A stretch of 64,000 nucleotides of DNA from Rathayibacter sp. VKM Ac-2857 (GCF_013205025.1 NZ_JABMLE010000001.1:496001-560000); one strand, 5' to 3'; positions 17,384 through 27,075 are shown, counted from the first letter of the stretch. A program made the numbers and translations. The notes: generated by a model not told the origin, from the letters alone.

Positions 17384-20300
17384 ATGCTCCGACGTGCCCG
17401 ACGCAGCGCACCACTCGCCCTCGTCCTCGCCGCGGCACTCGCGGTCGGGCTGGTGCCGTTCGGTGCCGCACCCGCCTCCGCGGTCGGCTCCGCCTCGACC
17501 CCGGGGACCTACGAGAACGACTCCCCCGCCCTGACGCTGACCGGCACCTGGAACACGGTCGCCTCGTCGATGGACAGCGGCGGGACCTACGCGCAGCTCT
17601 CGACGGCCGGGGCGGCCGAGATCACCTTCGCGGCGACCGGCATCGCCTGGACCGCGCGGAAGAACCAGTCCTCCGGATTCGCGGACGTCTACCTCGACGG
17701 CGCGAAGGTCACCACCGTCGATCTCTACTCGGCGGCCACCCAGTACCGGCAGGCCGTCTACAGCGTCGACGGCCTCGCGGACGGCGAGCACACCCTCCGC
17801 ATCGTGCGCACCGGCACCAAGAACGACAGCGCCATCGGCCGGAACATCACCCTCGACTCCGTCGTCGTCTCGGACATCACTCCCCCGTCCGCGCCGACGA
17901 GCATCACTGCGACCGCGGAGGGAACGGGCGCGCGGATCGGCTGGACGGCGTCCCCCGAGAGCGACGTCACCGGCTACCAGGTGTTCCGCGCGGCGAGCGG
18001 CGGCACGGAGTGGGCACGGCTGACCGACGACCGCGGGGTGAGCGGCACCGACCTGCTCGACGAGGGGCTGGCGCCCGGCGGCGGCTACTCGTATCAGGTG
18101 GCGGCGGTCGACGCGGCGGGCAACGTGTCGCCCCGCAGCGCTACCGCCTCGGTGGTTCTGCCGCAGAACGCCGTCGCGCCGGGGACGTACGAGAACGACT
18201 CCGCCGCCGTCACGCTCTCCGGCGGGTGGAGCGCCGTCGCGTCGTCGATGGACAGCGGCGGCTCCTACTCGCAGCTGGGCGCCGCCGGCTACGCCGAGAT
18301 CTCCTTCACCGGCACCGGCGTCTCCTGGATCGCCCGGAAGAACCAGTCCTCCGGAACCGCGGACGTGCTCCTCGACGGGACGACGGTCGCTACCGTCGAC
18401 CTCTACGCGGGGACGACCGCGTACCGGCAGACGGTCTACCGGGTCGACGGGCTCGCGGACGGCGTGCACACGCTCCGGGTCGTGCGCACCGGCGCGAAGA
18501 ACGACAGCGCCATCGGCCGGAACATCACCCTCGACTCCTTCGTGATCCCCGACATCACGGCACCCGCGACTCCCGCCGACGTCTCCGCGGTCCCCGAGTC
18601 GACAGGAGCGCGCGTCTCCTGGTCCGCGAGCGCCGACACGGACACCGCCGGCTACCGCGTCTACCGAGCGGTCGGCGCCGACGCCGCCTGGACGGAGATC
18701 ACGCCCGCCGACGGCACGACCGAGCTCGGCCTCCTCGACGAGTCGCTGCAGCCGGGCACCGGCTACCGCTACCAGGTCGTCGCCTTCGACGGCTCGGGGA
18801 ACACCTCGGTGCGGAGCGCTTCCGCCGCAGTGACGACCGCGATCGACGCCGTCCTCCCCGGTACCTGGGAGAACGACTCCGCCGCCGTCACCCGCTCCGG
18901 TCCCTGGACGGTGGTCTCCTCGTCGATGGACAGCGGCGGCTCCTACTCGCAGCTCGGTGCCGCGGGCTACGCGGAGCTCTCCTTCACCGGGACGGGCGTG
19001 TCCTGGCTCGCCCGGAAGAACGCCTCGTCCGGCATCGCCGAGGTGCTGCTCGACGGCGTCTCCGTGGCGACGGTCGACCTGTTCTCGGCGTCCACGCAGT
19101 ACCGGCAGACCGCGTACCGGGTCGACGGACTGACCGACACGACGCACACCCTCCGCGTGGTGCGCACGGGGACCAAGAGCGAGGCGGCGAGCGGACGCAA
19201 CATCACCCTCGACGCGTTCGTCGTGCCCGACATCACGGCGCCGTCGCCGCCGACGGACCTCACCGCGACGCAGGAGGGCACCGGTGCGCGGATCAGCTGG
19301 ACGGCGAGCCCGGAGCCGGACGTCGCGGGCTACGAGGTCTACCGCGCCACGGAGTCGACCTTCGCGCGGATCAGCCCTGCGGACGGCGTCAGCGGGACCA
19401 GTCACGTCGACAGCGACCTGCAGCCGGGAGTGACCTACTCCTACCAGCTGACCGCGTTCGACGCGTCGGGGAACACCTCCGCGCGCACCGCGACCGCGAG
19501 CACGACGATGGCGCTCCGTGCCGTCCCGCCCGGCCTGTACGAGAACGGATCCTCCGCGATCACCACGACCGGCACCTGGACCACCGTCTCCTCGACGATG
19601 GACAGCGGCGGCAGCTACGCCCAGCTGACCACCGCGGGCTACGCCGAGCTGTCCTTCGAGGGCACCGGCATCAGCTGGACGGCGCGGCGGAACTCGTCGT
19701 CGGGCATCGCCGAGGTGCTCCTCGACGGGCGCTCCGTCGACACCGTCGACCTCTACTCCGCCTCCACCCAGTACCGGCAGACCGTCTACCGGATCGACGG
19801 ACTCGCCGACACCGCGCACACGCTGCGGATCGTCCGCACCGGCACCAAGAACGCCGCCGCGATCGGCCGCAACATCACCCTCGACTCCCTCGTCGTGGCC
19901 GATGTCACCGCACCCTCGACCCCGACGGGCGTCTCCGCCGCAGTGGAGGGGACGGGTGCCCGGATCAGCTGGACCGCGAGCCCCGAGAAGGACGTGACCG
20001 GATACCGGGTCTACCGCGCCCCCTCCGGCTCGTCGACCTGGACCCTGCTCACCCCGACCGCGGGCGTCGCGGGGACCGACCACCTCGACGACGGACTGCA
20101 GCCCGGCGCCGGCTACAGCTACCAGGTCGTCGCCGTCGACTGGGCGGGGAACGCGTCCGCGCGCAGCGCGAGCGCCTCGGTGACCATGCCGCAGAACGCG
20201 GTCCCCCCGGGCACCTACGAGAACGACTCCTCCGCCGTGACGCTGTCCGGCACCTGGGGCGTCGCCACGTCCCCCGTGGACAGCGCGGGCAGCTACTCGC

Positions 20301-21784
20301 AGCTGACGACCGCGGGGTACGCCGAGCTCTCCTTCACCGGCACCGGGGTCTCCTGGATCGCGCGGAAGAACTCGTCCTCGGGGATCGCCGAGGTCTTCCT
20401 GGACGGGAAGAAGGTCGCCTCCGTCGATCTTTACTCCTCGACCACGCTCTACCAGCAGACCGTCTACCGGGTGGCGGGGCTCCGCGACGCCGTGCACACG
20501 ATCCGGGTGGTGCGCACGGGGACGAAGAACGACGAGGCGATCGGCCGCAACATCACCCTCGACGCGTTCGTCGTCCCCGACGTCACGGCGCCGGCCGCGG
20601 CCACCGGCCTCGTCGTCGGCCCGGAGGGCACCGGCGCGCGGATCAGCTGGACCGCGAGCCGGGACTCCGACGTCGCCGGCTACCGCCTGCTGCGGACGCC
20701 GACGACGAGCAGCACCTGGACGCCGGTGCAGAGCGCCCTGGTGACGGGGACCAGCTACTACGACGCCGGGCTCACTCCGAGCGGGCGCTTCAAGTACAAG
20801 GTGATCGCGGTGGACACCAGCGGGAACGAGTCGCCCGGCACACCGACCGCGTCGCTGACGGCGCCGGCGATGCCGGTGATCGAGAGCCCGGCGCTCGCCG
20901 ACTGCCCGGCGGCGACGGTGACGGTCTCGACCGGCGCCCAGCTCAAGGCAGCACTGGCCGCGGCGAAGCCCGGCACCGTGATCCGGCTGGCGGCGGGCGT
21001 CTACACGGACTCCTTCACCGTCTCGAAGTCGGGCACGGCCGCAGCGCCGGTCTGGATCTGCGGCGGCCGCGACGCGGTGCTCGACGCGGGCTCGACCTCC
21101 GAGGCGCGCGCACTGCTCGTCTCGTCGGTCAGCCACGTCAAGCTGGTCGGCTTCACCGTCCGCAACTCGACGAAGGGCGTGATGGTGGTCGGCAGCGACC
21201 ACGTCGTCGTCTCGCACCTGAAGATCCAGAACATCGGCGACGAGGGCATCCACCTCCGCTCGACGACGACCGACAGCGTCGTCTCCGGGAACACGATCGA
21301 CCGGACGGGGCGGGTCCGCCCGCTCTTCGGCGAGGGGATCTACGTGGGGACGGCCGAGGAGAACCGCTGCACCTACAGCGAGTGCCTCCCCGACGCGTCG
21401 AACCGCAACATGATCGCCGGGAACACGATCACCAACACGACCTCCGAGGCCATCGAGGCGAAGGCCGGCACCTTCGACGGCTGGATCGTGGACAACTCGG
21501 TCGACAGCTCCGGGATGGGCGCCGACCACCTCTCGCCGCTCGTGATCCTCGGCAACTCCTGGGTCGTGACCGGCAACACCGTGGTCACCGCGCACCGCGA
21601 CGGGATCCAGGTCTACGCCTCCGAGAACGCCTTCGGCTGGGACAACGAGGTGTTCGGCAACAGCTTCGGGACAGCACCGAGCGGGTACTTCGCGCGGATG
21701 ACCGTCGACGTGCACGGCAACATCGTCGGCTGCGACAACGACCCGGGCGCGGCGGGGGTGTCGAACCTGGCCTGCCAGAACTGA
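17384..21784 (+). CDS. Secreted modular protein: five lectin-like/Fn3 units and a C-terminal beta-helix
   Basis: A 1466-residue exported protein. Residues 1-33 are a signal peptide (basic start, hydrophobic core, ASA cleavage site). From residue 40 to about 1160 there are five tandem units of 224-226 residues. Each has a beta-sandwich carbohydrate-binding-like module (for example GGSYSQLGAAGYAELSFTG, then ITLDSFVIPDI) and a fibronectin type III domain (SWTASPE..V.GY.VYR). Residues about 1165-1466 resemble a right-handed parallel beta-helix of the pectate-lyase type (GVYTDSFTVSKSG, IGDEGIHLRSTT, NTIDRTGR, DGIQVYASENAFGWDNEVFG). It may bind and cut or modify the polymer made by this cluster; the activity is inferred. 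ATG 17384 gives the clean signal peptide. Confidence 0.8.
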   Translation: MLRRARRSAPLALVLAAALAVGLVPFGAAPASAVGSASTPGTYENDSPALTLTGTWNTVASSMDSGGTYAQLSTAGAAEITFAATGIAWTARKNQSSGFADVYLDGAKVTTVDLYSAATQYRQAVYSVDGLADGEHTLRIVRTGTKNDSAIGRNITLDSVVVSDITPPSAPTSITATAEGTGARIGWTASPESDVTGYQVFRAASGGTEWARLTDDRGVSGTDLLDEGLAPGGGYSYQVAAVDAAGNVSPRSATASVVLPQNAVAPGTYENDSAAVTLSGGWSAVASSMDSGGSYSQLGAAGYAEISFTGTGVSWIARKNQSSGTADVLLDGTTVATVDLYAGTTAYRQTVYRVDGLADGVHTLRVVRTGAKNDSAIGRNITLDSFVIPDITAPATPADVSAVPESTGARVSWSASADTDTAGYRVYRAVGADAAWTEITPADGTTELGLLDESLQPGTGYRYQVVAFDGSGNTSVRSASAAVTTAIDAVLPGTWENDSAAVTRSGPWTVVSSSMDSGGSYSQLGAAGYAELSFTGTGVSWLARKNASSGIAEVLLDGVSVATVDLFSASTQYRQTAYRVDGLTDTTHTLRVVRTGTKSEAASGRNITLDAFVVPDITAPSPPTDLTATQEGTGARISWTASPEPDVAGYEVYRATESTFARISPADGVSGTSHVDSDLQPGVTYSYQLTAFDASGNTSARTATASTTMALRAVPPGLYENGSSAITTTGTWTTVSSTMDSGGSYAQLTTAGYAELSFEGTGISWTARRNSSSGIAEVLLDGRSVDTVDLYSASTQYRQTVYRIDGLADTAHTLRIVRTGTKNAAAIGRNITLDSLVVADVTAPSTPTGVSAAVEGTGARISWTASPEKDVTGYRVYRAPSGSSTWTLLTPTAGVAGTDHLDDGLQPGAGYSYQVVAVDWAGNASARSASASVTMPQNAVPPGTYENDSSAVTLSGTWGVATSPVDSAGSYSQLTTAGYAELSFTGTGVSWIARKNSSSGIAEVFLDGKKVASVDLYSSTTLYQQTVYRVAGLRDAVHTIRVVRTGTKNDEAIGRNITLDAFVVPDVTAPAAATGLVVGPEGTGARISWTASRDSDVAGYRLLRTPTTSSTWTPVQSALVTGTSYYDAGLTPSGRFKYKVIAVDTSGNESPGTPTASLTAPAMPVIESPALADCPAATVTVSTGAQLKAALAAAKPGTVIRLAAGVYTDSFTVSKSGTAAAPVWICGGRDAVLDAGSTSEARALLVSSVSHVKLVGFTVRNSTKGVMVVGSDHVVVSHLKIQNIGDEGIHLRSTTTDSVVSGNTIDRTGRVRPLFGEGIYVGTAEENRCTYSECLPDASNRNMIAGNTITNTTSEAIEAKAGTFDGWIVDNSVDSSGMGADHLSPLVILGNSWVVTGNTVVTAHRDGIQVYASENAFGWDNEVFGNSFGTAPSGYFARMTVDVHGNIVGCDNDPGAAGVSNLACQN
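17501..20870 (+). repeat. Five tandem in-frame repeats of about 678 bases
   Basis: Units begin at 17501, 18179, 18857, 19529 and 20207, at the codons for P-G-(T/L)-(Y/W)-E-N. The spacings are 678, 678, 672 and 678 bases. The nucleotide sequences are closely similar, notably around the ATGGACAGCGGCGG and CGGCCGGAACATCACCCTCGA stretches, so the array could change copy number by recombination. Confidence 0.9.
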
Positions 21785-21846
21785 GGGCGGCAGCGGCCGG
21801 TGGTGCACCGCGGAGGAGCGCGCCCGTCAGCGGAGGACCGCGCCCG

Positions 21847-22983
21847 TCAGCCGGAGGGGTGCGCCTCGATGACCGACGCCTGAGAGTGCCGGACCGAGAT
21901 CGTCGAGCTCCCCGGCTTCGCGGAGTAGGCGATGAGCCCCTTCGGATCCTCGACGCTCGTCGCGGCGAAGTAGGTGACGTCGAGACGGTACCGGTCCGCG
22001 ATGCGATAGGCGAGCTCGAAGCTCTCGCGGTCCTCGGCGCCGGACTCGGACTGCCAGCCGAGCTCGCCGATCGTGCAGTGCACGCCGAAACCGGAGCACC
22101 ACTTCGCGAAGGACGTGATCCGCGTGAGGAGGCTCTTGCGCGTGCCGTCGTGCAGGTAGAAGTGCTGGGAGTAGACGATCGCGTTCTGCGGATCGCTGAT
22201 CGGCGGGCCGTCCGGCGCGTCCTCGGCGAAGCTCGACAGGAGGATGGAGTCGATCCAGATCGCGTGCGCGTCGCCTCGCTTCCGGAGGTCGTCGACGACC
22301 GCCTGCATGTACTGGAAGTAGGTGGACGCCCCGGTCAGGCTGCCGCGCGGCTCGTTGACGAGGTTGTAGGCGGCGACGCGCTCGTCGTCCTTGAAGCGGT
22401 CCGAGATCGCCCGCCAGACCTTGAGCACGTCGTCGGTGGTCAGGTCGCCACCGCAGTAGATCGTGCCCTTCGGCCGCGGTCCGGTGCCCCAGGGGAAGGC
22501 GCAGCTGTTGTGCAGGTCCAGGACGAGGCGGATCCCGGCCTTTCCCGCGCGCTCGACCTGCTCCTCGAGGAGATCCAGGTACGCGGGATCGACGGGGGCG
22601 TCCAGCGCCGCGCGGACGTCGTCGCCCGGCTTCCAGGGCTGCAGTCGCTGCCACGGCACGGCGAGGCGGATGATCGAGACTCCCCGGCCGGCGAGGTAGT
22701 CGTACGTCGCCTGGTTGTCGGGCTCGACCCGCGAGGTCGCGATCGCGCGCTGCTGCTGGAGCGTGTACAGATTCACACCGCGCAGATAGGAGGCACCGTC
22801 GAGGTAGGTCGAGAGGCCGGTGTCCGCCGACGGCAGCGGCACCGGAGTGATGGACGGAGCCGGGCCGTCCGAGGGGGTCGGCTCCGGCCGCGGCATGCAC
22901 GCGGCGAGGATCGCGAGAACCGTTCCGAGGGCGACGACCGTCAGCAGGCGCCGGAACCGGTTCGTTCTTCTGATGCCGGGCAC
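21847..22983 (-). CDS. Glycoside hydrolase family 5-type lipoprotein
   Basis: A 378-residue predicted lipoprotein. Residues 1-25 form a lipoprotein signal (LLTVVALGTVLAILAACM) with an LAAC lipobox, followed by a Pro/Ser-rich spacer. The rest matches the TIM-barrel cellulase (GH5-like) pattern: GVNLYTL, GVSIIRLAVPWQRLQ, GIRLVLDLHNSCAFPWG, VAAYNLVNEPRG with the acid/base glutamate, YSQHFYLHD and CTIGELGWQSES with the nucleophile glutamate. GTG 22983 is chosen because GGGAGGGGAGGG lies just upstream and the signal peptide starts there. It would be anchored on the cell surface and may trim a beta-linked glycan made by the cluster. The substrate is unknown. Confidence 0.82.
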   Translation of the reverse strand: MPGIRRTNRFRRLLTVVALGTVLAILAACMPRPEPTPSDGPAPSITPVPLPSADTGLSTYLDGASYLRGVNLYTLQQQRAIATSRVEPDNQATYDYLAGRGVSIIRLAVPWQRLQPWKPGDDVRAALDAPVDPAYLDLLEEQVERAGKAGIRLVLDLHNSCAFPWGTGPRPKGTIYCGGDLTTDDVLKVWRAISDRFKDDERVAAYNLVNEPRGSLTGASTYFQYMQAVVDDLRKRGDAHAIWIDSILLSSFAEDAPDGPPISDPQNAIVYSQHFYLHDGTRKSLLTRITSFAKWCSGFGVHCTIGELGWQSESGAEDRESFELAYRIADRYRLDVTYFAATSVEDPKGLIAYSAKPGSSTISVRHSQASVIEAHPSG

Positions 22984-23294
22984 ACGCCCTCCCCTCCCGA
23001 TGCGCTGCAGATCGAGCGCGGTGATCGCACTCCACTCCGGAGGGCCGCGAACGGTCTCCACGTTACCGGCGGTCGACCGGACGACTCGCCCGCACAGCCG
23101 GAGAGAACGCCGAAGAGAGGTCGGCCGATCTCTCGAGAAGAAGTCGAGGCGAATCATCCGCCGAGAGAGCAGGAATACTTTTCGAGAACACCGAGGACGC
23201 CACTGCGCCTCTCCTCGAGAAGCCGTGACGACTTCGTTCAATGACTCTTATCGACTAGAATTCAGCTGATTCTCCCGACCGATAAGGACCGTCG
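22984..23294. other. Divergent intergenic region with AT-richer promoter-like stretch
   Basis: A 311-base gap between the divergent GH5 lipoprotein and acyltransferase genes. The right 100 bases are clearly AT-richer than the surroundings. A TAGAAT at 23256-23261 is a plausible -10 box for the acyltransferase, with TTCGTT 17 bases upstream as a poor -35. No coding sequence was recognised. Confidence 0.4.
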
Positions 23295-23816
23295 ATGCCT
23301 CTTCTCTCCAGCCTCACGAAGCGCCTCCCGCCGCAGTGGCGGTGGCGGATCCTCTCCCGCACCCTGGGCCGCTCGGCCGCCGCCCGGGCGCTCGGTGTCC
23401 AGGTCGGAGAGGGCTGCCGGATCCTCTCCTGCCAGGTCCGCTCGGAGTACGACCTCCTGAGCATCGGCGACCGCGTGACCGTCAGCAGCGAGGTCCTCTT
23501 CATCACCCACGACGGCGCGGGCTGGCTCGCCAACGACGAGCGGGGGCGGCGGTACCGCGTGTCCCCGATCACCATCGGCGACGACTCCTTCATCGGCGCC
23601 CGGTCGATCGTCATGCCGGGAGTCAGCATCGGCTCGGGGTGCATCGTCGCCGCCGGCGCCGTGGTCACGAAGTCGGTCCCCTCCGGCGCGATCGTGGGGG
23701 GCAACCCCGCGAGGATCATCGGCGAGACACCCGTGTTCCTCGAGAAGGCGCTGCGCGAATGGCCGACGACTCGTCAGGTGACTCGGACGCCGCGCCCCGC
23801 CCTGGATCGCCGATGA
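23295..23816 (+). CDS. Left-handed beta-helix (hexapeptide) acyltransferase
   Basis: A 173-residue protein of the LbH acyltransferase superfamily, in the maltose/galactoside or serine O-acetyltransferase group. Hexapeptide turns are visible: [48 protein letters not shown], and the C-terminal [20 protein letters not shown] followed by [10 protein letters not shown], typical of the acetyl-CoA site. The FITHDGAGW segment carries a histidine in the position of the usual catalytic one. It probably acetylates a sugar of the polysaccharide. ATG 23295 follows AAGGACC. Its last 101 bases overlap the 3' end of the convergent polymerase gene. Confidence 0.88.
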   Translation: MPLLSSLTKRLPPQWRWRILSRTLGRSAAARALGVQVGEGCRILSCQVRSEYDLLSIGDRVTVSSEVLFITHDGAGWLANDERGRRYRVSPITIGDDSFIGARSIVMPGVSIGSGCIVAAGAVVTKSVPSGAIVGGNPARIIGETPVFLEKALREWPTTRQVTRTPRPALDRR

Positions 23817-25029
23817 TCTGACCGGCTCGGAACATCAGCGGGGCCAGGAACGCGAGCAGCGCGGGGTTCACGTCGATGGCGCTGAAGCCGGAGAGACTGA
23901 CCGCGAACGCGACGATCCCCGCCGCGACCGCGGCGTCTCCGCGCTTCGACACCCGGAGCACGACGACCACGATCGCCGTCAGCCCGAGGGCGGCGAGAGG
24001 CACGCCGAGCGAGAGCAGGAGCTGGAAGACGGAGTTCTCGAGCGGACCGTCGAAGATCGAGGAGAACTCCGCCGCGGAATTGCTCGGACCGAGACCTATC
24101 AGCCAGTTGTCGTCGATCATGTCGAGAGCCACGTCGGTCGACTGCTCCCGGTAATCCGAGGACTTCACTCCACCCGAGGATTCATTGCGCTGATCGAGCA
24201 GCGGGGAATTGGTCACGACTCCGAGAAAGCCCAGTGCGGACACCATGAGGAAGAACGCGGTGATCCTCCGGGTGCGCTGCGACGGCGAGGAGCCGAAGAG
24301 GAGCACGAGACAGCCCAGGGCGAGTCCGATCGCGATGGCGAGGACACCGGTCCGCGAGACGGCGAGGACGACCGCGGCCCCGGAACCGGCGAGGGCGGCG
24401 ATCCGGAGCCACCGGTTCTTGTCCGAGCCGAAGAGAGCGATCATCGCGCAGACCGTCGCGACGGTGGAGGTCACGAGCGGATGCCCGAGGCTCGTCCGGG
24501 TGCGGAACACCGACCAGACCTTCTCGGTGACGTCGTAGGAGAAGAGCGAGGACCACGGGTTGAAGCCCGCGACGAAGTCCAGCACGGCGAGGGCGCCGAC
24601 GAAGACGCCGATCCAGAGGTAGGCCTTCTGCGTCGACGCCCAGGTCTCCTCGCGACGGGTCCGCCCGTAGAGGTAGGGCAGGATCACGCAGACGAGCGCG
24701 ACGATCACCCACGCGACGGACAGGAACGGGTCGAGGCCGAGTGCCACCGAGACCGCCAGCGCCCCGAGGATCGGGATCCACAGCAGCGTGCCGACGCGCA
24801 CCGGCGCGGCGGGCGCGTCACGGGTGCTCAGCACCGTCCTGATCATCCAGACGGCGAGGATGATCACCGCCGGGGAGAAGTACCGGCCGATGAGCCGGGG
24901 CACGTCCATGTAGCCGACGGGCAGGACGACGAGCACCGCGAGAGCGAGGGCGGGCATGAAGCGGCGCGGCATGAACATCAGCACGATCGCACCGACGATG
25001 CCGACGAAGCCGAGTGCGACGAGGGTCAT
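23716..25029 (-). CDS. O-antigen polymerase/ligase family protein, Wzy-like (second set)
   Basis: A 437-residue polytopic membrane protein with about 12 helices, beginning [19 protein letters not shown]. The loop [21 protein letters not shown] and the later [20 protein letters not shown] then [17 protein letters not shown] mirror the first polymerase of the block, so both belong to the same O-antigen ligase/polymerase family. It probably polymerises the repeat unit exported by the second flippase. The ATG overlaps the stop of the upstream glycosyltransferase (ATGA). It is the last gene of an eight-gene minus-strand operon that starts at 32453. The C-terminal 35 residues are encoded on DNA shared with the convergent acyltransferase. 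Confidence 0.82.
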   Translation of the reverse strand: MTLVALGFVGIVGAIVLMFMPRRFMPALALAVLVVLPVGYMDVPRLIGRYFSPAVIILAVWMIRTVLSTRDAPAAPVRVGTLLWIPILGALAVSVALGLDPFLSVAWVIVALVCVILPYLYGRTRREETWASTQKAYLWIGVFVGALAVLDFVAGFNPWSSLFSYDVTEKVWSVFRTRTSLGHPLVTSTVATVCAMIALFGSDKNRWLRIAALAGSGAAVVLAVSRTGVLAIAIGLALGCLVLLFGSSPSQRTRRITAFFLMVSALGFLGVVTNSPLLDQRNESSGGVKSSDYREQSTDVALDMIDDNWLIGLGPSNSAAEFSSIFDGPLENSVFQLLLSLGVPLAALGLTAIVVVVLRVSKRGDAAVAAGIVAFAVSLSGFSAIDVNPALLAFLAPLMFRAGQIIGDPGRGAASESPDESSAIRAAPSRGTRVSRR

Positions 25030-26015
25030 GCCAGCACGTCGTTCGACTCGACCCCGAGGCCGCTGCCGAGGGGGCGCACCCGGCGCGAGCTCGCCACCGC
25101 GAGGTCGCTCAGGCTCACTTCGTCCGCCTCGCGCACCAGGGCCAGGTCGCGGTCGGCCAGGAGCCGGGCGATCTGCGCCTGGTGGTCGTCGATGTGCTCG
25201 CCGTTCCGGGAGCGCCGGATGACCAGCACCGGGTAGATGCCGAGCTCCAGCAACCGCAGGACGCTGCCGACGCCCGCGTGGCTGACGACCACGTCGGCGT
25301 CGATCGCCGACTGATCGAAGCGCGCACTCGAGAAGAAATCGACCACCTCGCCCGAGAGACCCGGCACGGGCGGCGTGACACCGAGCTGCCAGATCGAGCG
25401 CTCGCCGACCAGAGGGGCCAGCGCCGCGACCGGTCGCGGGAACGGATACTTCTTGATCGTCCCGAGGGTCACGAAGACGCTCGGGTCCGCGACTCTCTCG
25501 CACGCGGTGTAGGACTCGAAGGAGTCGAGCACCGAGCCGCGGTACTCCCACCTCGCGTCGGACCAGTGCTCGTGCTGCGTCCACGCGGTGCGCGCGAGGC
25601 GAGTCCGAGCGACCAGGCGGCCGGTCATCGACGGACCGTCGACGCGCGAGACGCTCTCGATGTAGTGGGTGGGGATCCGGAGGGCACGCGCGGCGAGGAA
25701 CGCCGGTGCTGCGATCGCCGCACCGGTGCTCACCACGCCGTCGAAGCCACCGCCGGCGAGGATCCGGCGGAAGCGCGGGAGGGCGCCCAGCACCCCCCGG
25801 ACGTCGCGCTGGACGATCTCCGGGATGTAGTGGTGCGGCTCTCCCTCGAGCAGTCCGTCGGCCTGAGGCGAATCGAAGGTCACCCACTCGGAGGTGCTGT
25901 CGATCGACGACCCCCGGGAGAGCCGCCACAGCTGTTCGAGGTGACCGCCCGTCGAGGCCGCGAGGAGGAGGCGCGGGGGTCGGGTCGTGGGAAACGCGTC
26001 GGCGAGATCGATCAT
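25026..26015 (-). CDS. GT28/EpsF-like glycosyltransferase (Alg13/Alg14-type fusion)
   Basis: A 329-residue soluble glycosyltransferase with MurG-like architecture. The N-terminal half has PPRLLLAASTGGHLEQLWRL, the Alg14/PssD signature, and VVSTGAAIAAPAFLAARAL. The C-terminal half has PSVFVTLGTIKKYPFPR and ADVVVSHAGVGSVLRLLELG, the Alg13/PssE donor-site signature, followed by PVLVIRRSRNGEHIDDHQAQ. In exopolysaccharide clusters these halves are often separate genes; here they form one chain. It probably adds glucuronic acid, GlcNAc or a similar sugar to the lipid-linked intermediate, but the donor is not evident. The ATG at 26015 overlaps the stop of the pyruvyltransferase gene. Confidence 0.85.
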   Translation of the reverse strand: MIDLADAFPTTRPPRLLLAASTGGHLEQLWRLSRGSSIDSTSEWVTFDSPQADGLLEGEPHHYIPEIVQRDVRGVLGALPRFRRILAGGGFDGVVSTGAAIAAPAFLAARALRIPTHYIESVSRVDGPSMTGRLVARTRLARTAWTQHEHWSDARWEYRGSVLDSFESYTACERVADPSVFVTLGTIKKYPFPRPVAALAPLVGERSIWQLGVTPPVPGLSGEVVDFFSSARFDQSAIDADVVVSHAGVGSVLRLLELGIYPVLVIRRSRNGEHIDDHQAQIARLLADRDLALVREADEVSLSDLAVASSRRVRPLGSGLGVESNDVLA

Positions 26016-27064
26016 GCTCGGGCCTCCAGGAGAGTGCGGACAGCGGTTCGGACGACGGCGAGCTGCTCCACCGCCCCCTGCAGCGCGTTCTGCTGCGAGG
26101 CGTCGGCGACGACGCTGCGGAGCGCGTCCGCGATGGCCTCCGTCGAGCGGCCCTTGGCGTCGAAGACGACGATCGGGATGCCCGCCGCGGCGAAGTGGCG
26201 CTCGATCTTGTCGGTCGGCGTATCGGCGATCGAGGCGACGGCGGCCCCTTCGGCGACGGCGACGATCAGGGCGTGCAGGCGATCGCTGACGACGAGGGCC
26301 GACTCCGCGAACGCGCGGCGGACCTCCTCCTCCTGCACCTTGTGCGAGCGGGAGCCCCACGCGACGTAGTCGGCGTCCCACTCTCCGGCGAGCTCCGCCA
26401 TCAGCGGTTCGTCCCGCTCCACCTGGGTCACCACGGTGAGACGGAGCCCGCGCTCCTCCGCGATGCGGGCGATCGCCTGCCGCCACTGCCGGGAGGGCGG
26501 CACCCGGTCGCCGCGCATCGTCACCGTCAAGCGCGTGCGCTCGGTCGAGGCGGCGTGCTCGGATCCCACCTGGCCGAAGCCGAGGTCCGGCATGACGCCG
26601 CCGTGGCCCAGCCGGTCGGCCGTGCGGACGTCGCGCCACATCGTGTAGTGGCTGAGTCCGAGGGTCGAGCGGAACACGGCCGTCGGCCAGCGGTCGAAGT
26701 TGCGGGACCCCGCTCCGACCCGGATGACCAGGCCGCCGCGCAGCCGAGTGGCGACGACCAGCGGGAGCAGACCGATGTGCTCCTTCAGACCGCGCCAGGT
26801 GAGCTGGATCTCCCCCGGCTTGTAGATGTAGGCGACGCACTCGCCGCGGCGGAGGCAGGCGCCGAGCTCGCGTGCCCAGCCGCCGACGCTCCGGTAGGTG
26901 ATCACGTCGGCGGGGAGGTCGAGCGCCTCGTCGTAGGAGGCGGGCGAGGCACCGACGTAGGCGTGCATCTCCCCCATGCCGCTCAGCCACTCGACGAGCT
27001 CACGCCGCAGGACGATGTCGCCGATGTTCTCGTACTGCCCGACCACGGGAACGAAGATCTTCAT
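26012..27064 (-). CDS. Polysaccharide pyruvyl transferase family protein
   Basis: A 350-residue protein of the PF04230 family, members of which transfer a pyruvyl group from phosphoenolpyruvate to a sugar as a ketal, adding negative charge to the polymer. The conserved N-terminal element is VPVVGQYENIGDIVLRRELV. Further family features are GGLVIRVGAGSRNFDRWP, VRTADRLG, VSDRLHALIVAVAEGAAVAS with the conserved SDRLHA histidine, and the end PTDKIERHF. It is soluble. ATG 27064 follows a GAGGTGAG ribosome-binding site. Its 3' end overlaps the next gene by four bases. Some family members have other functions, so pyruvylation is probable, not proven. Confidence 0.85.
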   Translation of the reverse strand: MKIFVPVVGQYENIGDIVLRRELVEWLSGMGEMHAYVGASPASYDEALDLPADVITYRSVGGWARELGACLRRGECVAYIYKPGEIQLTWRGLKEHIGLLPLVVATRLRGGLVIRVGAGSRNFDRWPTAVFRSTLGLSHYTMWRDVRTADRLGHGGVMPDLGFGQVGSEHAASTERTRLTVTMRGDRVPPSRQWRQAIARIAEERGLRLTVVTQVERDEPLMAELAGEWDADYVAWGSRSHKVQEEEVRRAFAESALVVSDRLHALIVAVAEGAAVASIADTPTDKIERHFAAAGIPIVVFDAKGRSTEAIADALRSVVADASQQNALQGAVEQLAVVRTAVRTLLEARA

Positions 27065-27075
27065 ACTCACCTCTT

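Noticed and set aside
17501-20870. CRISPR-like or satellite array.
   Set aside because: The 678-base period is a multiple of three, the frame is open throughout and the units encode protein domains.
17155-23244. A very long plus-strand frame (2029 codons) and a 1508-codon minus-strand frame over the same region.
   Set aside because: Both are Arg/Gly/Asp-rich shadow frames caused by high third-position GC of the secreted modular protein. They lack family motifs and cross gene borders.
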